Positions 11,688-22,337 of a stretch of DNA of 64,000 nt are shown here, in pieces. The DNA is from Homalodisca vitripennis. Lineage: Eukaryota; Arthropoda; Insecta; Hemiptera; Cicadellidae. Each line of letters starts with the position of its first letter. Position 1 is the first letter of the stretch. Under the pieces are notes generated by a model, which saw nothing but the letters and a program-made list of their open reading frames with translations, was not told where the DNA came from and did no database searches. Both the position numbers and the translations under genes were made by a program. The stretch spans positions 1 through 64,000 of the forward strand of contig NW_025777994.1 of assembly GCF_021130785.1 (NCBI RefSeq), in the 5' to 3' direction.

Positions 11688-11719
11688 TTTATTTAGGGAA
11701 AATTTAAAATGAATCATCA

Positions 11720-12700
11720 TAACCCGCCTAATCTATTAAATCTGTTATCAATGTTTTCAAAAGATTTATTAACATCTTCTTTAAATTTATTAAAGTTTTC
11801 TTCTAGTTTATTTACTTTATCGAGATATAAAGAGTATTGATCATCTATTCTTTTAAGTAATTCATTATTATGTGTTTACTTTCTCATTGAAACGTGTTAC
11901 CAAAAATTTTCAAAAAAGTTTACTTTTCTCATTGAAACGTGTAATCAAAATTTTCCAGAATTTTTGTAACTGCTTCACTAACTAATTCATTAACATTATT
12001 TTTATATGTATTAAAGTTTTCTTCTAGTTTATTTACTTTATCAAGTAATTCACCAACATCGTCTACTGATCTTCTATTTCTGGCTTCTAACTTGTCCATA
12101 GACTTCTGTTGTAAAATCTTTAACAATGCTGTTTATGATTCTCGTAATTTTGTTTTAGTTCATTAAACATTTTAATATGATCTTCGAATTGATCTTTTAC
12201 GATAACATCAAACGGATAAATTCCTTTACTAACGCTGCTGCTAAGTCTTTTTCCTTTAAAATCTAAGGCATTTTTAACATTCGGTTCATGTAAATCAACA
12301 ATATCGATGTTTTTCTGATAATTTTAGAGGTTTTAAAAATTTGTTCTTTAACAACAACATCATGTTTTGTCAATACCAGGTCGAACACCGACAATTCTTT
12401 TTTTATTAGCCAAACTAACATAATTCCTTTTCAACTTTGATCGCTTCAGTAATTTTATCAGCTTTTTTCGATATGAGACATTAAATTGGTAAAATATTTT
12501 TTTTGCACCATCTTCAAATTCTTTTTTTCAATGTTTTTATTTTATCAGCAACTTCATTTGAACTCATGAAATTTGCAAGTTTGTTATCATATTCTGCTTT
12601 AAAATCTCGACAGCAAACATATCTGGAATCTGGAAGGTTTTGTAATAAATTTTCTAACTTGTTATCAAACTCATTTCTCAAACTATCAAAATTCAAACTA
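11720..12700 (-). pseudogene. Coiled-coil structural protein(s) of the Polinton, broken
   Basis: A string of minus-strand ORFs in different frames (12514-12696, then 12130-12480, 11929-12126 and 11740-11880) is rich in Glu, Lys, Asn and Leu with heptad-like spacing, for example VNKLEENFNTYKNNVNELV. The 11740-11930 segment repeats the 11930-12075 segment imperfectly (shared block GTTTTCTTCTAGTTTATTTACTTTATC), showing an internal duplication of about 150-190 bp. Position between the protease and capsid genes suggests a virion fibre or scaffold, but that is inference. It may be one gene or two. Confidence 0.45.
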
Positions 12701-12702
12701 TT

Positions 12703-13205
12703 ATCTACATTTTGAATAATTTGTGTTCCAAATACGTCAAAAAATATTTTGTGAATCCATATTTATTAAGTAATAATTTGTTAACAACTTCTTTAAAATC
12801 TTTACCAGTACTCAGTTCATTCAAAACAAAAACACATAAATTGACCACAAATTGGGGGATCTTTATAGTCTTGAATCTGAGAATCATTGTAGTAGACGCT
12901 TGATTTTTTTCAAATATTTAATCAATTCTATAGGTTGGTTTGTCCTCAATTCTTCCATACGAATCAAAATAACATGCATTCTTATCATTTTTATAATAAC
13001 AAATCCAAATGCGTTCCACTTCCCATAATCGAGTCTAAATTCACAATTCCACATTCAAATTTCTTAACTTTTTCAGGTAATGTATCTCTCATGAAGATTC
13101 CTCTAAAATGTTTAATATTTTTGCAGATTTCTTCCAATTCCCCGAATGTTAAAGGTTTAAATTTTTTTTTCAATGTTTTGGATTTCACGTAATTCAAGGT
13201 TTTTT
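12703..13205 (-). pseudogene. PRO: Adenain-like maturation protease, frameshifted
   Basis: Polintons carry a cysteine protease of the adenovirus-protease/Ulp1 fold that matures capsid proteins. Visible minus-strand elements in order: FRGIFMRDTLP and ECGIVNLD followed by GSGTH (carrying the catalytic His, about 13010-13110), a CYFDSYG block with the conserved Asp (about 12950-12985), and a CGQF-type segment carrying the catalytic Cys near 12845-12860, then a C-terminal helix (ORF 12705-12887). The frame changes just after the GTH motif and again around the Cys motif, so the copy as read is inactive. The start is uncertain because the upstream pX-like protein runs into it in the same ORF (12991-13356). 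Confidence 0.7.
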
Positions 13206-13611
13206 CATCTAATCCAGATCCTGTAACATCTTCCAACTCTTTATCTAACCAATTTAAAATGTTTCGAACAATAGGAATCACATCCTTTTTAACGATTGGA
13301 GCAGCTTTACGAACATAAGGAACAAACATTTTTAACAACTGGAATATTTTCTCCAAAATCTAATAAATCTTTCAAAAGTCCACCATTTGTTAAGTTCTTT
13401 CAACTGATTATAAGAAAATTCTATTCTGGTTCCTTTATTGTTTTTTCTTATGTTTTTCGAGTTTATTGTATTGTCTATTTGTTAAAAATATCTTATCTTC
13501 GCCATTTTTTAGTTGATCTATTTTAAATTGAATACTAACGGGTATTTTCTTCTTAAAAGCGGATTTTATTTTTTCTTTCTGATTTTTGCTGAAATTTACG
13601 TTCACCTCCAT
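13206..13611 (-). pseudogene. pX-like minor capsid protein, frameshifted
   Basis: Starting at an ATG near 13611 the minus strand encodes a basic N-terminus (MEVNVNFSKNQKEKIK), then a block ending NRQYNKLEKHKKK. After a frame change there is a glycine-leucine-rich piece, then an amphipathic segment (KAAPIVKKDVIPIVRNIL, at about 13250-13310) and GSGLDEK. This matches the layout of the small basic, amphipathic minor capsid proteins of Polintons and adintoviruses, compared in the literature with adenovirus core and cement proteins. It sits directly between the PLA2-like gene (about 9 bp upstream) and the protease. Confidence 0.5.
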
Positions 13612-13619
13612 TTATATAG

Positions 13620-13979
13620 TTAAAATTTCAAGTTCTCTTCGATTCCCATTCCTAGTTTTCTCTTCAAAAACATTGCTCCAGCTGTTGGAAAGCGCAAACA
13701 AATCTTTCACTCTAAACTAGCATCTTTTGATAAAATATCTATCCATTGCCTTATCTTGGCAAAACTTTATCTGCGATATGTCTGGAATTTGTGTCTCTAT
13801 GTTTTGCATAAAAAATATCGTGTTCCATTGCGAGCTTGATCTAATTTATTCACACCAGGATCTCCTCTTTTTAGTCTTTTTTCGAGTTTTGTGCCAGGCC
13901 CCAGATACTGATAAGTTGGTACGTGTAATTCAAAAGGTAAATTGTTGATAAAATCATTCAAAAGTCCACTACCCCTCAA
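13620..13979 (-). pseudogene. Phospholipase A2-like protein, frameshifted
   Basis: The ORF at 13797-13979 begins MRGSGLLNDFINNLPFELH and contains YQYLGPGTKL, equivalent to the calcium-binding loop of parvovirus-type phospholipase A2 domains, then RGDPGVNKLD. One base later in frame come the HD dyad and Tyr (HDIFY, about 13806-13820), the catalytic signature, followed by a helical tail with LGMG near 13640. In parvoviruses this domain breaches endosomal membranes; similar short proteins are frequent in Polinton-like elements. The frame change just before the HD motif separates loop and catalytic residues. Further stops lie in the tail. The gene is packed tightly between the PY-like gene and the pX-like gene. 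Confidence 0.65.
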
Positions 13980-13984
13980 TCATA

Positions 13985-14958
13985 GATGAACTTATTGTCG
14001 GCAAAATTCGTTTTTAAATATATTTAATTCCATCAGGTTTTTCAATCATTTCGTCAAGTTTGTTCGAAATAAAATCTTTAAATCGGCTTTCTTTTCGTTC
14101 AAAAAATTGTTGTTTCCAGCCTTTTCTTGAGCATAAATATAATTAATAATTCCATCGAGTTTTGTCAAAATCGTCGGATATATCTGTATTCAATCTTATT
14201 ATCCACTGTATTTTCTTACACCTGATCCTTCGATTCGTTTTTCCCAAATTGGTTTAATCAAATTGAGATATTTTTTACCTTTACTTGACTTTGGTTTTCT
14301 TAGTTGATGGATCATTATTTTTGTAAATTGAGTCAGATTCCCATACAATTTCTGTATACTTTTTCAAATCTTCTTCAGAATATAAATTATCTTTTGGAGC
14401 GTCATAGTATGTTAATAATCTCCATAAACCTTGAGTTCCTTCATATGTTTTTTCATTAATAATGATATCATTATGCTCAAAATTAACGGGTAAATTTCCA
14501 ATCATAAAACTTTTCTTTTTTTTTTATCCCAATACAAAACCAAATTTATCATCTTTTACTCTAGGAAGGAATTTTTTTACTAATTTCACCAATTATTATA
14601 TCCGTTGTTCCAGGACTTATTGGTTCAACTATGGTAGAGTCTTCAATGATTCGAGGTCTAAATGGTGTCGAAGATGGTAATTTTGGCAATTCAAACTCTT
14701 CCACTTCAGATTCTGGAATTGAAATATCGGCAAATTGTCGTACAACTGGAACCAAATTCATCAAATTTTTGATTATCGCTTAAAAACGTTTTCAATTTTA
14801 CCTTCAACATTTTTAATTGCAGAAGTTACAGGTTGATTGATTTTTTGAATAAATTCTTGTTCTTTTTCATCAATTCGAATCTGTTCTTTAAATTCTTTGA
14901 TTAATTTCTTTTCGATTTGATCAAGTTTTTTCGCTTCTTCAGAAGTTACGTTCACCAT
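13985..14958 (-). pseudogene. PY: Polinton PY-like structural protein, frameshifted
   Basis: Starting at the ATG at 14958 (MVNVTSEEAKKLDQIEKK), the first ORF (14773-14958) is a charged coiled coil. The second (14561-14764) is Pro/Glu/Ser-rich. The third (14281-14505) carries the conserved core with GTQGLWRLLTYYD, and a further piece has LIKPIWEKR followed by GSG near 14225-14270. This core (a GTxGLWxLL strand plus an IWE segment) is widespread in Polinton proteins of unknown function. At least three frame changes are visible, one at a long T run at about 14510-14525. It is the first gene of the minus-strand capsid block. Confidence 0.6.
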
Positions 14959-14974
14959 TTAATTAGAAAAATTT

Positions 14975-15465
14975 TGAAACGTGAACGTGGAACGTAAAAC
15001 GTGAACACGAAAACGTAAAACGTGAACGTGGAACGTAAAAAACGTGAACACGAAACGTAAAACGTGAACGTGGAACGTGAACGTAAAACGTGAACGTGGG
15101 AACGTAAAAAACGTGAACACGAAACGTAAAACGTGAACGTGGAACGTAAAAACGTGAACACGAAACGTAAAACGTGAACGTGGAACGTAAAAAACGTGAA
15201 CACGAAACGTAAAACGTGAACACGAAACGTAAAACGTGAACGTGGAACGTAAAACGTGAACGTGGAACGTAAAAACGTGAACACGAAACGTAAAACGTGA
15301 ACGTGGAACGTAAAACGTGGAACGTAAAAACGTGAACACGAAACGTAAAACGTGGAACGTGGAACGTAAAAACGTGAACACGAAACGTAAAACATGAACG
15401 TGAAACACGAACGTGAAACGTAAACACGAACGTGAAACATGAACGTGAACGTGGAACGTGAACAG
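14975..15465. repeat. ACGT-rich minisatellite inside the Polinton
   Basis: About 490 bp of tandem units near 20 bp. Two variants alternate, one with GAACGTGGAACGTAAAA and one with GAACACGAAACGTAAAA, giving a composite period near 41-43 bp. Almost every 6-10 bp carries an ACGT core. The CpG density is far above the AT-rich surroundings. All three minus-strand frames are open through it only because the unit lacks stops. It lies between the ATPase gene and the PY-like gene, upstream of the whole capsid block. Confidence 0.93.
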
Positions 15466-15593
15466 ATTTACCGTTTTTCAGCTGTTTTTCATAATGTAAA
15501 TAAAAAGTAAAGATAATGTAAAAATAATTATAACAAATATTTTATCAAGTAGACCACTGAGCAGCATTTATATTAGAAAATTTATTCAAATAT

Positions 15594-16226
15594 TTACCAT
15601 TTTTTAGGCTTCAAAGTTAGATTAATAGTTAAAAATCCGTAGTCTTCCTTCCAAATTTTATCACATAGCTCATTAAATTGGTTAAAACTCATATCAGATC
15701 CCACATAATTGTTACAAATCTTTCTCGAATAGTGATCATCTTGCTTAAAAATACACAACATATTCAGATTATTTCTTATAACTTGTTTATCAACCTTTGA
15801 AAAGCATTGAGAAAGATAGATACAGGATATATTTTTGTGACGAGACATTACGAAATATTCCTTGATAACGTCTTGATTTTCCAAAATACACAATCATCAA
15901 AAACGATTAAAGAATTCGGTTTACATTCGCTTAATGGAACTATGTCCTCGGAAGCATTATAAAAATATGATATTTTCTTACTTAAGTTCTTCTCAATATT
16001 TTCAAATCTTTCTTGTAATTTTTTATATGCGTCTTGTTCCAAAGACTTGCTAAAGACGTATAAATTGGAATAAGGAATCAACCTATTGTAGATAAAATTC
16101 AATAATAAAGTTGTTTTTCCACATCCACTTGAACCAACAATTAACAATCTGATTGGTTGATCTTTCTTATTTTCTTCAAACGTTTGAAGTTTTATCTGAT
16201 CTTTTTGGCTTTAAAAATTTCTCCAT
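15594..16226 (-). pseudogene. ATP: FtsK/HerA-type genome-packaging ATPase, frameshifted
   Basis: This P-loop ATPase pumps DNA into the capsid in Polintons and related viruses. The ORF at 15848-16147 has Walker A GSSGCGKT (about 16112-16135) and Walker B SLIVFDD (about 15893-15913). The ORF at 15594-15893 continues the fold with a sensor-like CIYLSQ and an acidic C-terminal half. The likely start is an ATG at 16226, with a short basic N-terminus in another frame. Two frame changes are therefore visible, near 16175 and 15885. The gene is divergent from the penton gene, whose ATG lies about 40 bp away, so the two probably share a compact promoter region. Confidence 0.8.
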
Positions 16227-16266
16227 TTAAATAGAAGATTTTCATCTTGAAGCAACGCTTGCGAAA

Positions 16267-17004
16267 ATGAAGCTGTTCAAGTTGACTTCAGAAAGCTCTC
16301 AATTATTTTTAAACTTGGAACATCCTATACACTTAGAGGAAGAATCAAATTATTTTATCGGTTTAAGCGGTTTTTATTCTGACAATTTTGTAATAAATAT
16401 TAGTGAAAGTTCTCCTTATTGTATAGGATTTAGTGAGAAGAACATAACAAAATATTATGGTTTAAACAAAGGATATTATACCTTCGATCAAATAAAAAAT
16501 TCCCTTAAAAATTATCTAAAAACATTCAAACAATCAGATAAATCTTTAAACTTTGACGAAAACAAGTTTGAAATGCAAAAAAATTATCTCTCTAATAAAA
16601 TTCAAATAAAATCACCAGTAAGAATAATGTTTTCAGCAATTATTGTAGAATTGTTAGGGTTTGTTCAAGAAACTATTGAGCCAAATCAGGTATATTTAGG
16701 AAATAAAACGCCAAAATTTAGACCGTTTGATGTAATTGAAGTGCACTGCAATCTCGTTGAACCTAGTTTTGAAAATCATACCGAACATTTACACAAAGAA
16801 TCTGAAATTTTGTACACTTTTTTCCCAAATGTTGCTTATGGATCAAAAATCAGTGAAAAACCAAATGAAATCGATTATATTCCTATTAGGAAAAATATTA
16901 AAAGAATTCAAAAAATCGTTCTAACTATACAAGACTCTGAGGGAAATTTATTAAATAATGAGAGTAAAACAACAATATATTTAAGATTGCAAGTAACTAG
17001 TTAA
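16267..17004 (+). CDS. mCP: Penton-type minor capsid protein, intact
   Basis: An uninterrupted 245-codon ORF. The Polinton minor capsid protein is a single jelly-roll penton that closes the five-fold vertices. Supporting features: a strand-rich first half with MKLFKLTSESSQLFLNL and HPIHLEE, a middle region VEVHC-like (IEVHCNLVEPSFENH at about residues 157-171), then the conserved FFPNVAYGSKI and PNEIDYIPI block with a closing IQDSEGNLL strand. The length is normal for the family. It is one of only two large-element genes with no frameshift, unlike its neighbours. It is transcribed away from the ATPase and followed 16 bp later by the Bro gene in the same direction. Confidence 0.78.
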   Translation: MKLFKLTSESSQLFLNLEHPIHLEEESNYFIGLSGFYSDNFVINISESSPYCIGFSEKNITKYYGLNKGYYTFDQIKNSLKNYLKTFKQSDKSLNFDENKFEMQKNYLSNKIQIKSPVRIMFSAIIVELLGFVQETIEPNQVYLGNKTPKFRPFDVIEVHCNLVEPSFENHTEHLHKESEILYTFFPNVAYGSKISEKPNEIDYIPIRKNIKRIQKIVLTIQDSEGNLLNNESKTTIYLRLQVTS

Positions 17005-17020
17005 ATTTCTTTCTATCTAA

Positions 17021-17866
17021 ATGGAGTCAGTTGTAGACCTATTTAATAATCAACTTACATTCAATAATAAAGACATTGTAACGATTGTTGACGAAAACAA
17101 TGTAGTCTGGTTTAAGGCTAAAGATGTTTGTGAAATATTAGGTTATGAAAAAACAAAACACGCAATTAAATTAAATGTTGATGATGATGACAAAATTCAA
17201 TATTTTTACTTAAAAAACAAGGGGCTATTTGAATGGCCCCTTAACAATCTTCATCCTGACACTGTTTTTATCAATGAATCTGGACTTTATTCTTTAATTT
17301 TGAGATCACATAAAAAAGAGGCAAATATCTTCAAAAATTGGGTTACAAAAGAAGTTTTGCCAAGTATTCGTAAATTTGGTCAGTACAAACTTGAAAACAA
17401 GATTAAATATTTAGAGGACGAAGTTAAACACTTGCAAATTAAAGATGGAATAAAAACGGAAATAATCGCAAAACAAAGTGTAAAAATTGACTTAATGAAA
17501 CCAGACCTTGTTTGTAAGATTTTGCTAAAAAAAAACACCATGTTTTTGTATTAATTAAGAAGAATCACATGTGGGAAATATCCTTATTACGTTATCAGAG
17601 CTCAAAAGAGAGAAATACCGAAAAGATTGAAAGAACTTGAAATTGATTACCCAGAAATGGAAATTTTATTAAGACATGGAGATCCAAATAGTATAAATCT
17701 CTACAACCAAATGAAAGAATCTTTGAATATTTTATACAACGGAAATCATTTTACTACAAATATGGCAGAATCTCGACTGATTTATAGAATATCTAAATTA
17801 CACGATGAAAATGTTAAACATTCGAATTATGATAGTTTGTTTTGTAAATGTCTTTTAAGACTATAG
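17021..17866 (+). pseudogene. bro: Bro-N domain protein (baculovirus repeated ORF family)
   Basis: Bro proteins are DNA-binding proteins common in baculoviruses, poxviruses and other large DNA viruses. Residues 18-45 carry the Bro-N start with WFKAKDVCEILGYEKTKHAI, residues 83-101 NESGLYSLILRSHKKEA, and residues 104-122 WVTKEVLPSIRKFGQY, followed by a coiled segment. A TAA stop ends the ORF at 17554, but the same frame resumes and reads through YYVIRAQ and a conserved C-terminal block with YNGNHFTTN to 17866. The short piece between reads sensibly in another frame, so two compensating one-base changes, the first near the A run at 17528-17535, explain the break. Confidence 0.8.
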
Positions 17867-18187
17867 AAATGTTGAATTTCTCTTCCGCATACGCAAAAGA
17901 ACTGGTCTAGCAAAGATTTGTTTAGCACAATCTTTACAATATGCTTGTTTGTTGTCTTTACTATAATGGAGATTATAAAATTCTGAAATATTCTTAACCT
18001 TTTTACACCGTGTGCACTCTTTCTCTTCTAAAGTTAATTTTTCCATTTTATCATATAATTCTTTTCTATATTTCTTATTACAATCCTTACAATAATAGCA
18101 TAATCCATCTTTTCTAGTCTTATCTTGAAAAAACTTCGACAAATCTTTAAATTCTTGACACTTTATACATTTCTTTTGGGCCTCCAT
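17861..18187 (-). CDS. Two-finger zinc protein, intact
   Basis: An uninterrupted 108-codon ORF made of two tandem four-cysteine modules. Residues 7-37 contain CIKC followed by CYYCKDC and residues 58-88 contain CTRCK followed by CKDC, each with a PLSKFF-like or NISEFY aromatic segment in between. This module (CxxCK...L/ISxFY...CxxC) is frequent in phage and virus proteins near nucleases and in stand-alone DNA-binding proteins. It ends convergently with the Bro gene, overlapping its stop by about 6 bp, and lies just downstream of the polymerase. Function is inferred as nucleic-acid binding. Confidence 0.65.
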   Translation of the reverse strand: MEAQKKCIKCQEFKDLSKFFQDKTRKDGLCYYCKDCNKKYRKELYDKMEKLTLEEKECTRCKKVKNISEFYNLHYSKDNKQAYCKDCAKQIFARPVLLRMRKRNSTFL

Positions 18188-18253
18188 TTATATAGAAAAA
18201 ATTACAGCTTTGACTTTTTTCAATTCATATTCGTAAAAACTTCCGGTTATTTC

Positions 18254-21200
18254 TCAATTTTCAAAGTTTCCAAGTTTATTTAATTCGTCTAATATATCAG
18301 ATTTTGCTTCGCCTTTATATCCATACGGTACTGTATCGATCTTATTTTCTAGGACAATTCTCTTATCATCTTTAGCGTTTAGTGCCAGTTTGTTTATGGT
18401 GATGGTATACAATTCATGTTTATAGCTTTTTATTACAGTCATCTCCCTAAATTCTTCTTTATCTTCGAACAAACATCTCTTCAAGTTTTCGATATTTATT
18501 GTTTTATTTACAACGCTTCTCTTAATTCCTTTACACCTAACTGGATTTTTGTCTAGATATTTGTACGAGTACATCTTTGATCTTAAACCACAAAATTCTT
18601 CTAAAACTTCGCTATTTTAACTCATCTTTGAATTTCCCTACTACCTTCTTATTATTAGTAGTGAAACATTCGTGATCTTTTGGATAATCACTTGTATCAA
18701 AGTCATCTATATTTTCTTTAATAATTTTAAAAGGATCTCGTTTCAATTCTAGGAAATAACTGTCTGTATCCATGTAACACAGATTCAAATCTGGATCAAA
18801 CTTCTTTAATTTGTTGTAATAAAACTCGTACATTAGCAATTTTGAGAGGTCGAGAACTGAAAATCCTATGTAAATCGGTTTGTTAAATTTAACCTTTTGT
18901 TTGTACATGTGACTCGCTCGCTATACAGTTGTCGTCAAAGATGTTAAAGCATTTGAAATTTGTTTTCTTAGCTTGTTTCATTGAAAATTCTTCATTTCCA
19001 AGCTTAATATCACATCTGTTTCTCACATTTTCCATAGATTTTCCAAAAACTGAGTTGTTCATCAGCTTATAAAAATCCTTCTCAAAGTCGCTTGTAGCTT
19101 TGGTTCTCATGTTTGTGTTAAAATCAATGTATTCTTTCATAAAAGGCTTCTGATCGAATGCAATAACTCTATTCACATGTTTCAAAATCATACCTTGTTC
19201 CAAATAGAACTTCAAATTTCTCGAATGAACAACGTATTCAGTTTTATCCAGTAGAGTTGTGCAAAGTTTGTTTTTAAAATGTTCTGGAGCAAGAGGTAAA
19301 TCCTTGTGATGTTCGTGTAAATTCGTTTGGATATCCAAGATCAACTTCGAGAATATAGCCATAATCTTCGTCGCCAGTGAGTTCCAAAATTGTTTCTTTC
19401 CATTCTGCAGTTGTATATGTTTTCGGGTTCATCCACTTGATTTCGTTATATGGTAAATTTTGCATAAGACCATAACCATAAAGATTATTGGCGTCGACGT
19501 ACAACAGATAGCTTTCTGGTTTTGTCTTATCGAAATCTTTCAAATATTTGTTATTTGCTTTAACATATCGTTTAATACATTGAGAAATGCCTCCGCGAAT
19601 ACCTTTTTCAATCATTAAATACATATCGTAATCGTGTATCAGCTGAAGCTCAATTTTCTTTAATTTTAACATTGCGTCCCAAGCAAGACTTGGAGCTGTT
19701 AGATAATGTGCCGGATCAACTTTATAGCAATTTAAGCAAATATTTCTGAAATTTTCAAATATATCAGCGAGCAATAGTACATCTTGGATATTGTACAAAT
19801 CAGAGTAATTTCCAAGATTTTTCTCTTTTAATTTGTTCCAAACGCTCAAGTAGTGTTGATAATCTTTCTCAGATATGCTCTCGTCTGTCAAAAGTGAATA
19901 GAAATCTTGAATTTTCAGCTCTTCTGTGTAATCAAGTTTTTCAATACCATCGATAAATTCGTAAGGAAATATACCTTTCCCAGATAGAATTTTAAAGATT
20001 TCTTCTTCGTCATTTGGTTGTCTTTCTAGAATTGCGTTCAATATTCGTCCATCTTGTATAAAATGATTTGTATGTTTGAAGTCTTCTTTCTTTAGATTTT
20101 TAGCTAACTTTTCTATAGACGAGGCCATGAATCTGAACGTGTCTACGAACGAAAACTTGATGAATTTTCTTGGCTTATCACCTTCGAATTCATATCCATA
20201 TCCTGAATTTACTGAATAATTTATATATTTTTCATCTGTGTTTGCGATCAAATCAACATTTCCATATTGTTTAGCCATCTCTTTTATGTACAAATGAGTA
20301 TCGTAATTTGACATATTATGACAGAAAACTGGGATGTTCTGGGGAAATTTCAAATTCAGATTACAACATGAATGAGCTGCGCCTTGAAACTTGCCGGTTA
20401 AATGACAATGATCTCTCACTTTATTATAACTCTTATCTTTCCAAATATCAGGAGTAAAACCATACTGAATTGACCCAACATAATAAGCAGACCATTCGCA
20501 AATATGACAAACGTTTGCATTTTGGTATGAAATTTCTTCTTCTTCAGTCAATTTCATAGGTTTTTTGTTCTTAGAATTATATTTTGTAGCTATGTATTTT
20601 GATATTTTATTGAGTTCTTCAAACAATTTTGCAGGAACATTTGGCAAATCTTCTTCATTTTTTGCTCGATAACATATCGGCTTGTACATACGATTGGTCA
20701 CATTTGACACTAAATATAGAGTAAAACCATAAGGAATATGCTTCTGAACCTTGGTTGTAGTCGATCTTTGTGGATTGTTTTTGCATGTGGGAATCTTCTC
20801 TAATATGCTTTCAAAATCCATATAAATAACGTAAGGATGAGAAAATTTCTTTTGATAATTAGTAAATGTTGTTGTTTGACCTGGAAAACGGCATAATTGG
20901 CTTACAAACTTCATGTTGCTTGCAAATTTCTAAATGATCTGTTAAATCTCCAGATTTGTAGAAATGGCTTAAACATCTTCTACATAGAAAATTTTTATGT
21001 CCATGTTTGGATGTTTGAGAACTCACTAACCTACTTAAATCGGTTATCAAAACAAAATGAGATTTGTCTTCTTGTTTTACATACAGTAGATCAATATTTA
21101 ATTCTGCATCATATTTTTCAGAAATTTGTAACGGAACAACCTTAATACTTTCATCAAAACTGTAGACATTGATAGACATTTTTGGATATTTGTACTTGGA

Positions 21201-22201
21201 ATTGTAACTTCGTTTCTCAAATAATTGTATATCTTTTAAGGACATTGGATACTCGAAACCTGAAAATATCTCGTCATTTACAAATTTTTCATATTGTTTT
21301 GATCTTTCGCAGTCTCTTTCGGGTTTTTCAATAGCACATCGGATAGAATAAATAAAGCAATAATCATCTTTATTTTTGATATTTATACAAGCTTTTTTAT
21401 CTTTGATTTTCTTTGGCAAATCGATATATGATCCTGCGTTCATCATTTCGTGTTTGTTAAGGCTCAAAACTAGTTGTTTGCAGCTTTTAAATGTCCATCC
21501 AGAACCCTTATTTGGATGATTTGTCTGTTCTCGATGTGTTAATTTATTAAATTGCTTAGTAATAAAGTCGTTCACATCGAAGATTTCATCCGCTTTTTAT
21601 AGTAAAATACATAGGACAAGTTTGTGGTTCACCGTTCACTAAAGTTCGTTCGTATTCGCATTCTAAAGATAAATAACCTTTCATATTTTTAACCGTTTCT
21701 TGAAATTTTTCTATTAAACTTTTAATCTCTGGCCTCATAATTGATAGATATTTGTAAATTGACATGAACTTATCGTTTAAATTCGTTAAAATGTATTGCT
21801 TGAAAAGACCGTGTATTGAGGATAAAACTTCTACATCAATGATATTTTTAGGTTTTTCGTTAAGAGTTTTGTCAATTTCTTCGATCATTTCAGACTTAGT
21901 TTTATCGTTTGTTTCTAAGGACAATTTTTCAGCGATTGATTGAATTTTCTCATCATTAAATAGATTGAGATCTTTTTTATCTTCCTTAAAGCTTTTCTTT
22001 AATTCACGCAATTTTTCTATATTGTACATCTTTTCGTGACCATCGATTTGATTCTCTTTAGCCCAAGTCCTCAAATAATTTAGTTCTTTTTCATAAATAT
22101 CTTTGTTCTTCAAATGATTTTTCGAATTGTAATGACGAGTATAGTGATGTTTCAAAAATGTCTTTTTTGCAGTATGGGCACTCTATCTTTTTCCGCTCCA
22201 T
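18254..22201 (-). pseudogene. POLB: Protein-primed family B DNA polymerase, six frame changes
   Basis: The polymerase replicates the element from its terminal repeats using a terminal protein as primer. The gene starts at an ATG at 22201 with a C2H2-type finger (CPYC, then TRH) and an acidic helical region, then a segment with GSGWTFKSCKQL, DYCFIYSI and a second finger CRRC (20859-21575). The exonuclease motifs follow: MDFES (about 20810), NYD (about 20302-20308) and YNIQD (about 19780-19795). Polymerase motif A is YVDANNLYGYGL (about 19470-19500), motif B KLMNNSVFGK (about 19039-19068) and motif C YMDTDS (about 18758-18775). All catalytic motifs are present, but they are spread over seven ORFs whose frames advance in the same direction each time, so the gene as read is broken. 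Confidence 0.9.
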
Positions 22202-22337
22202 ATTTAAAGAGCAAAAAATTTGTAAACTAAAATTTTGAGAAGTGGTGATTTTTGTGACAACTTGACACAAATCAGCACAATTTCTGGTCAAATGTTTTCA
22301 GATTGTTCTATTTATTATAGAAAAATCTTTTAACTAA

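Noticed and set aside
14952..15440. Long overlapping ORFs (about 150-160 codons) in all three minus frames
   Set aside because: They are open only because the minisatellite unit lacks stop codons. The protein would be a monotonous Phe/Val/Arg/Ser/His repeat in every frame.
18254..22201. Introns explaining the polymerase breaks
   Set aside because: Adjacent ORFs overlap or nearly touch and homologous text continues across each junction with only one base out of phase, leaving no room for introns.
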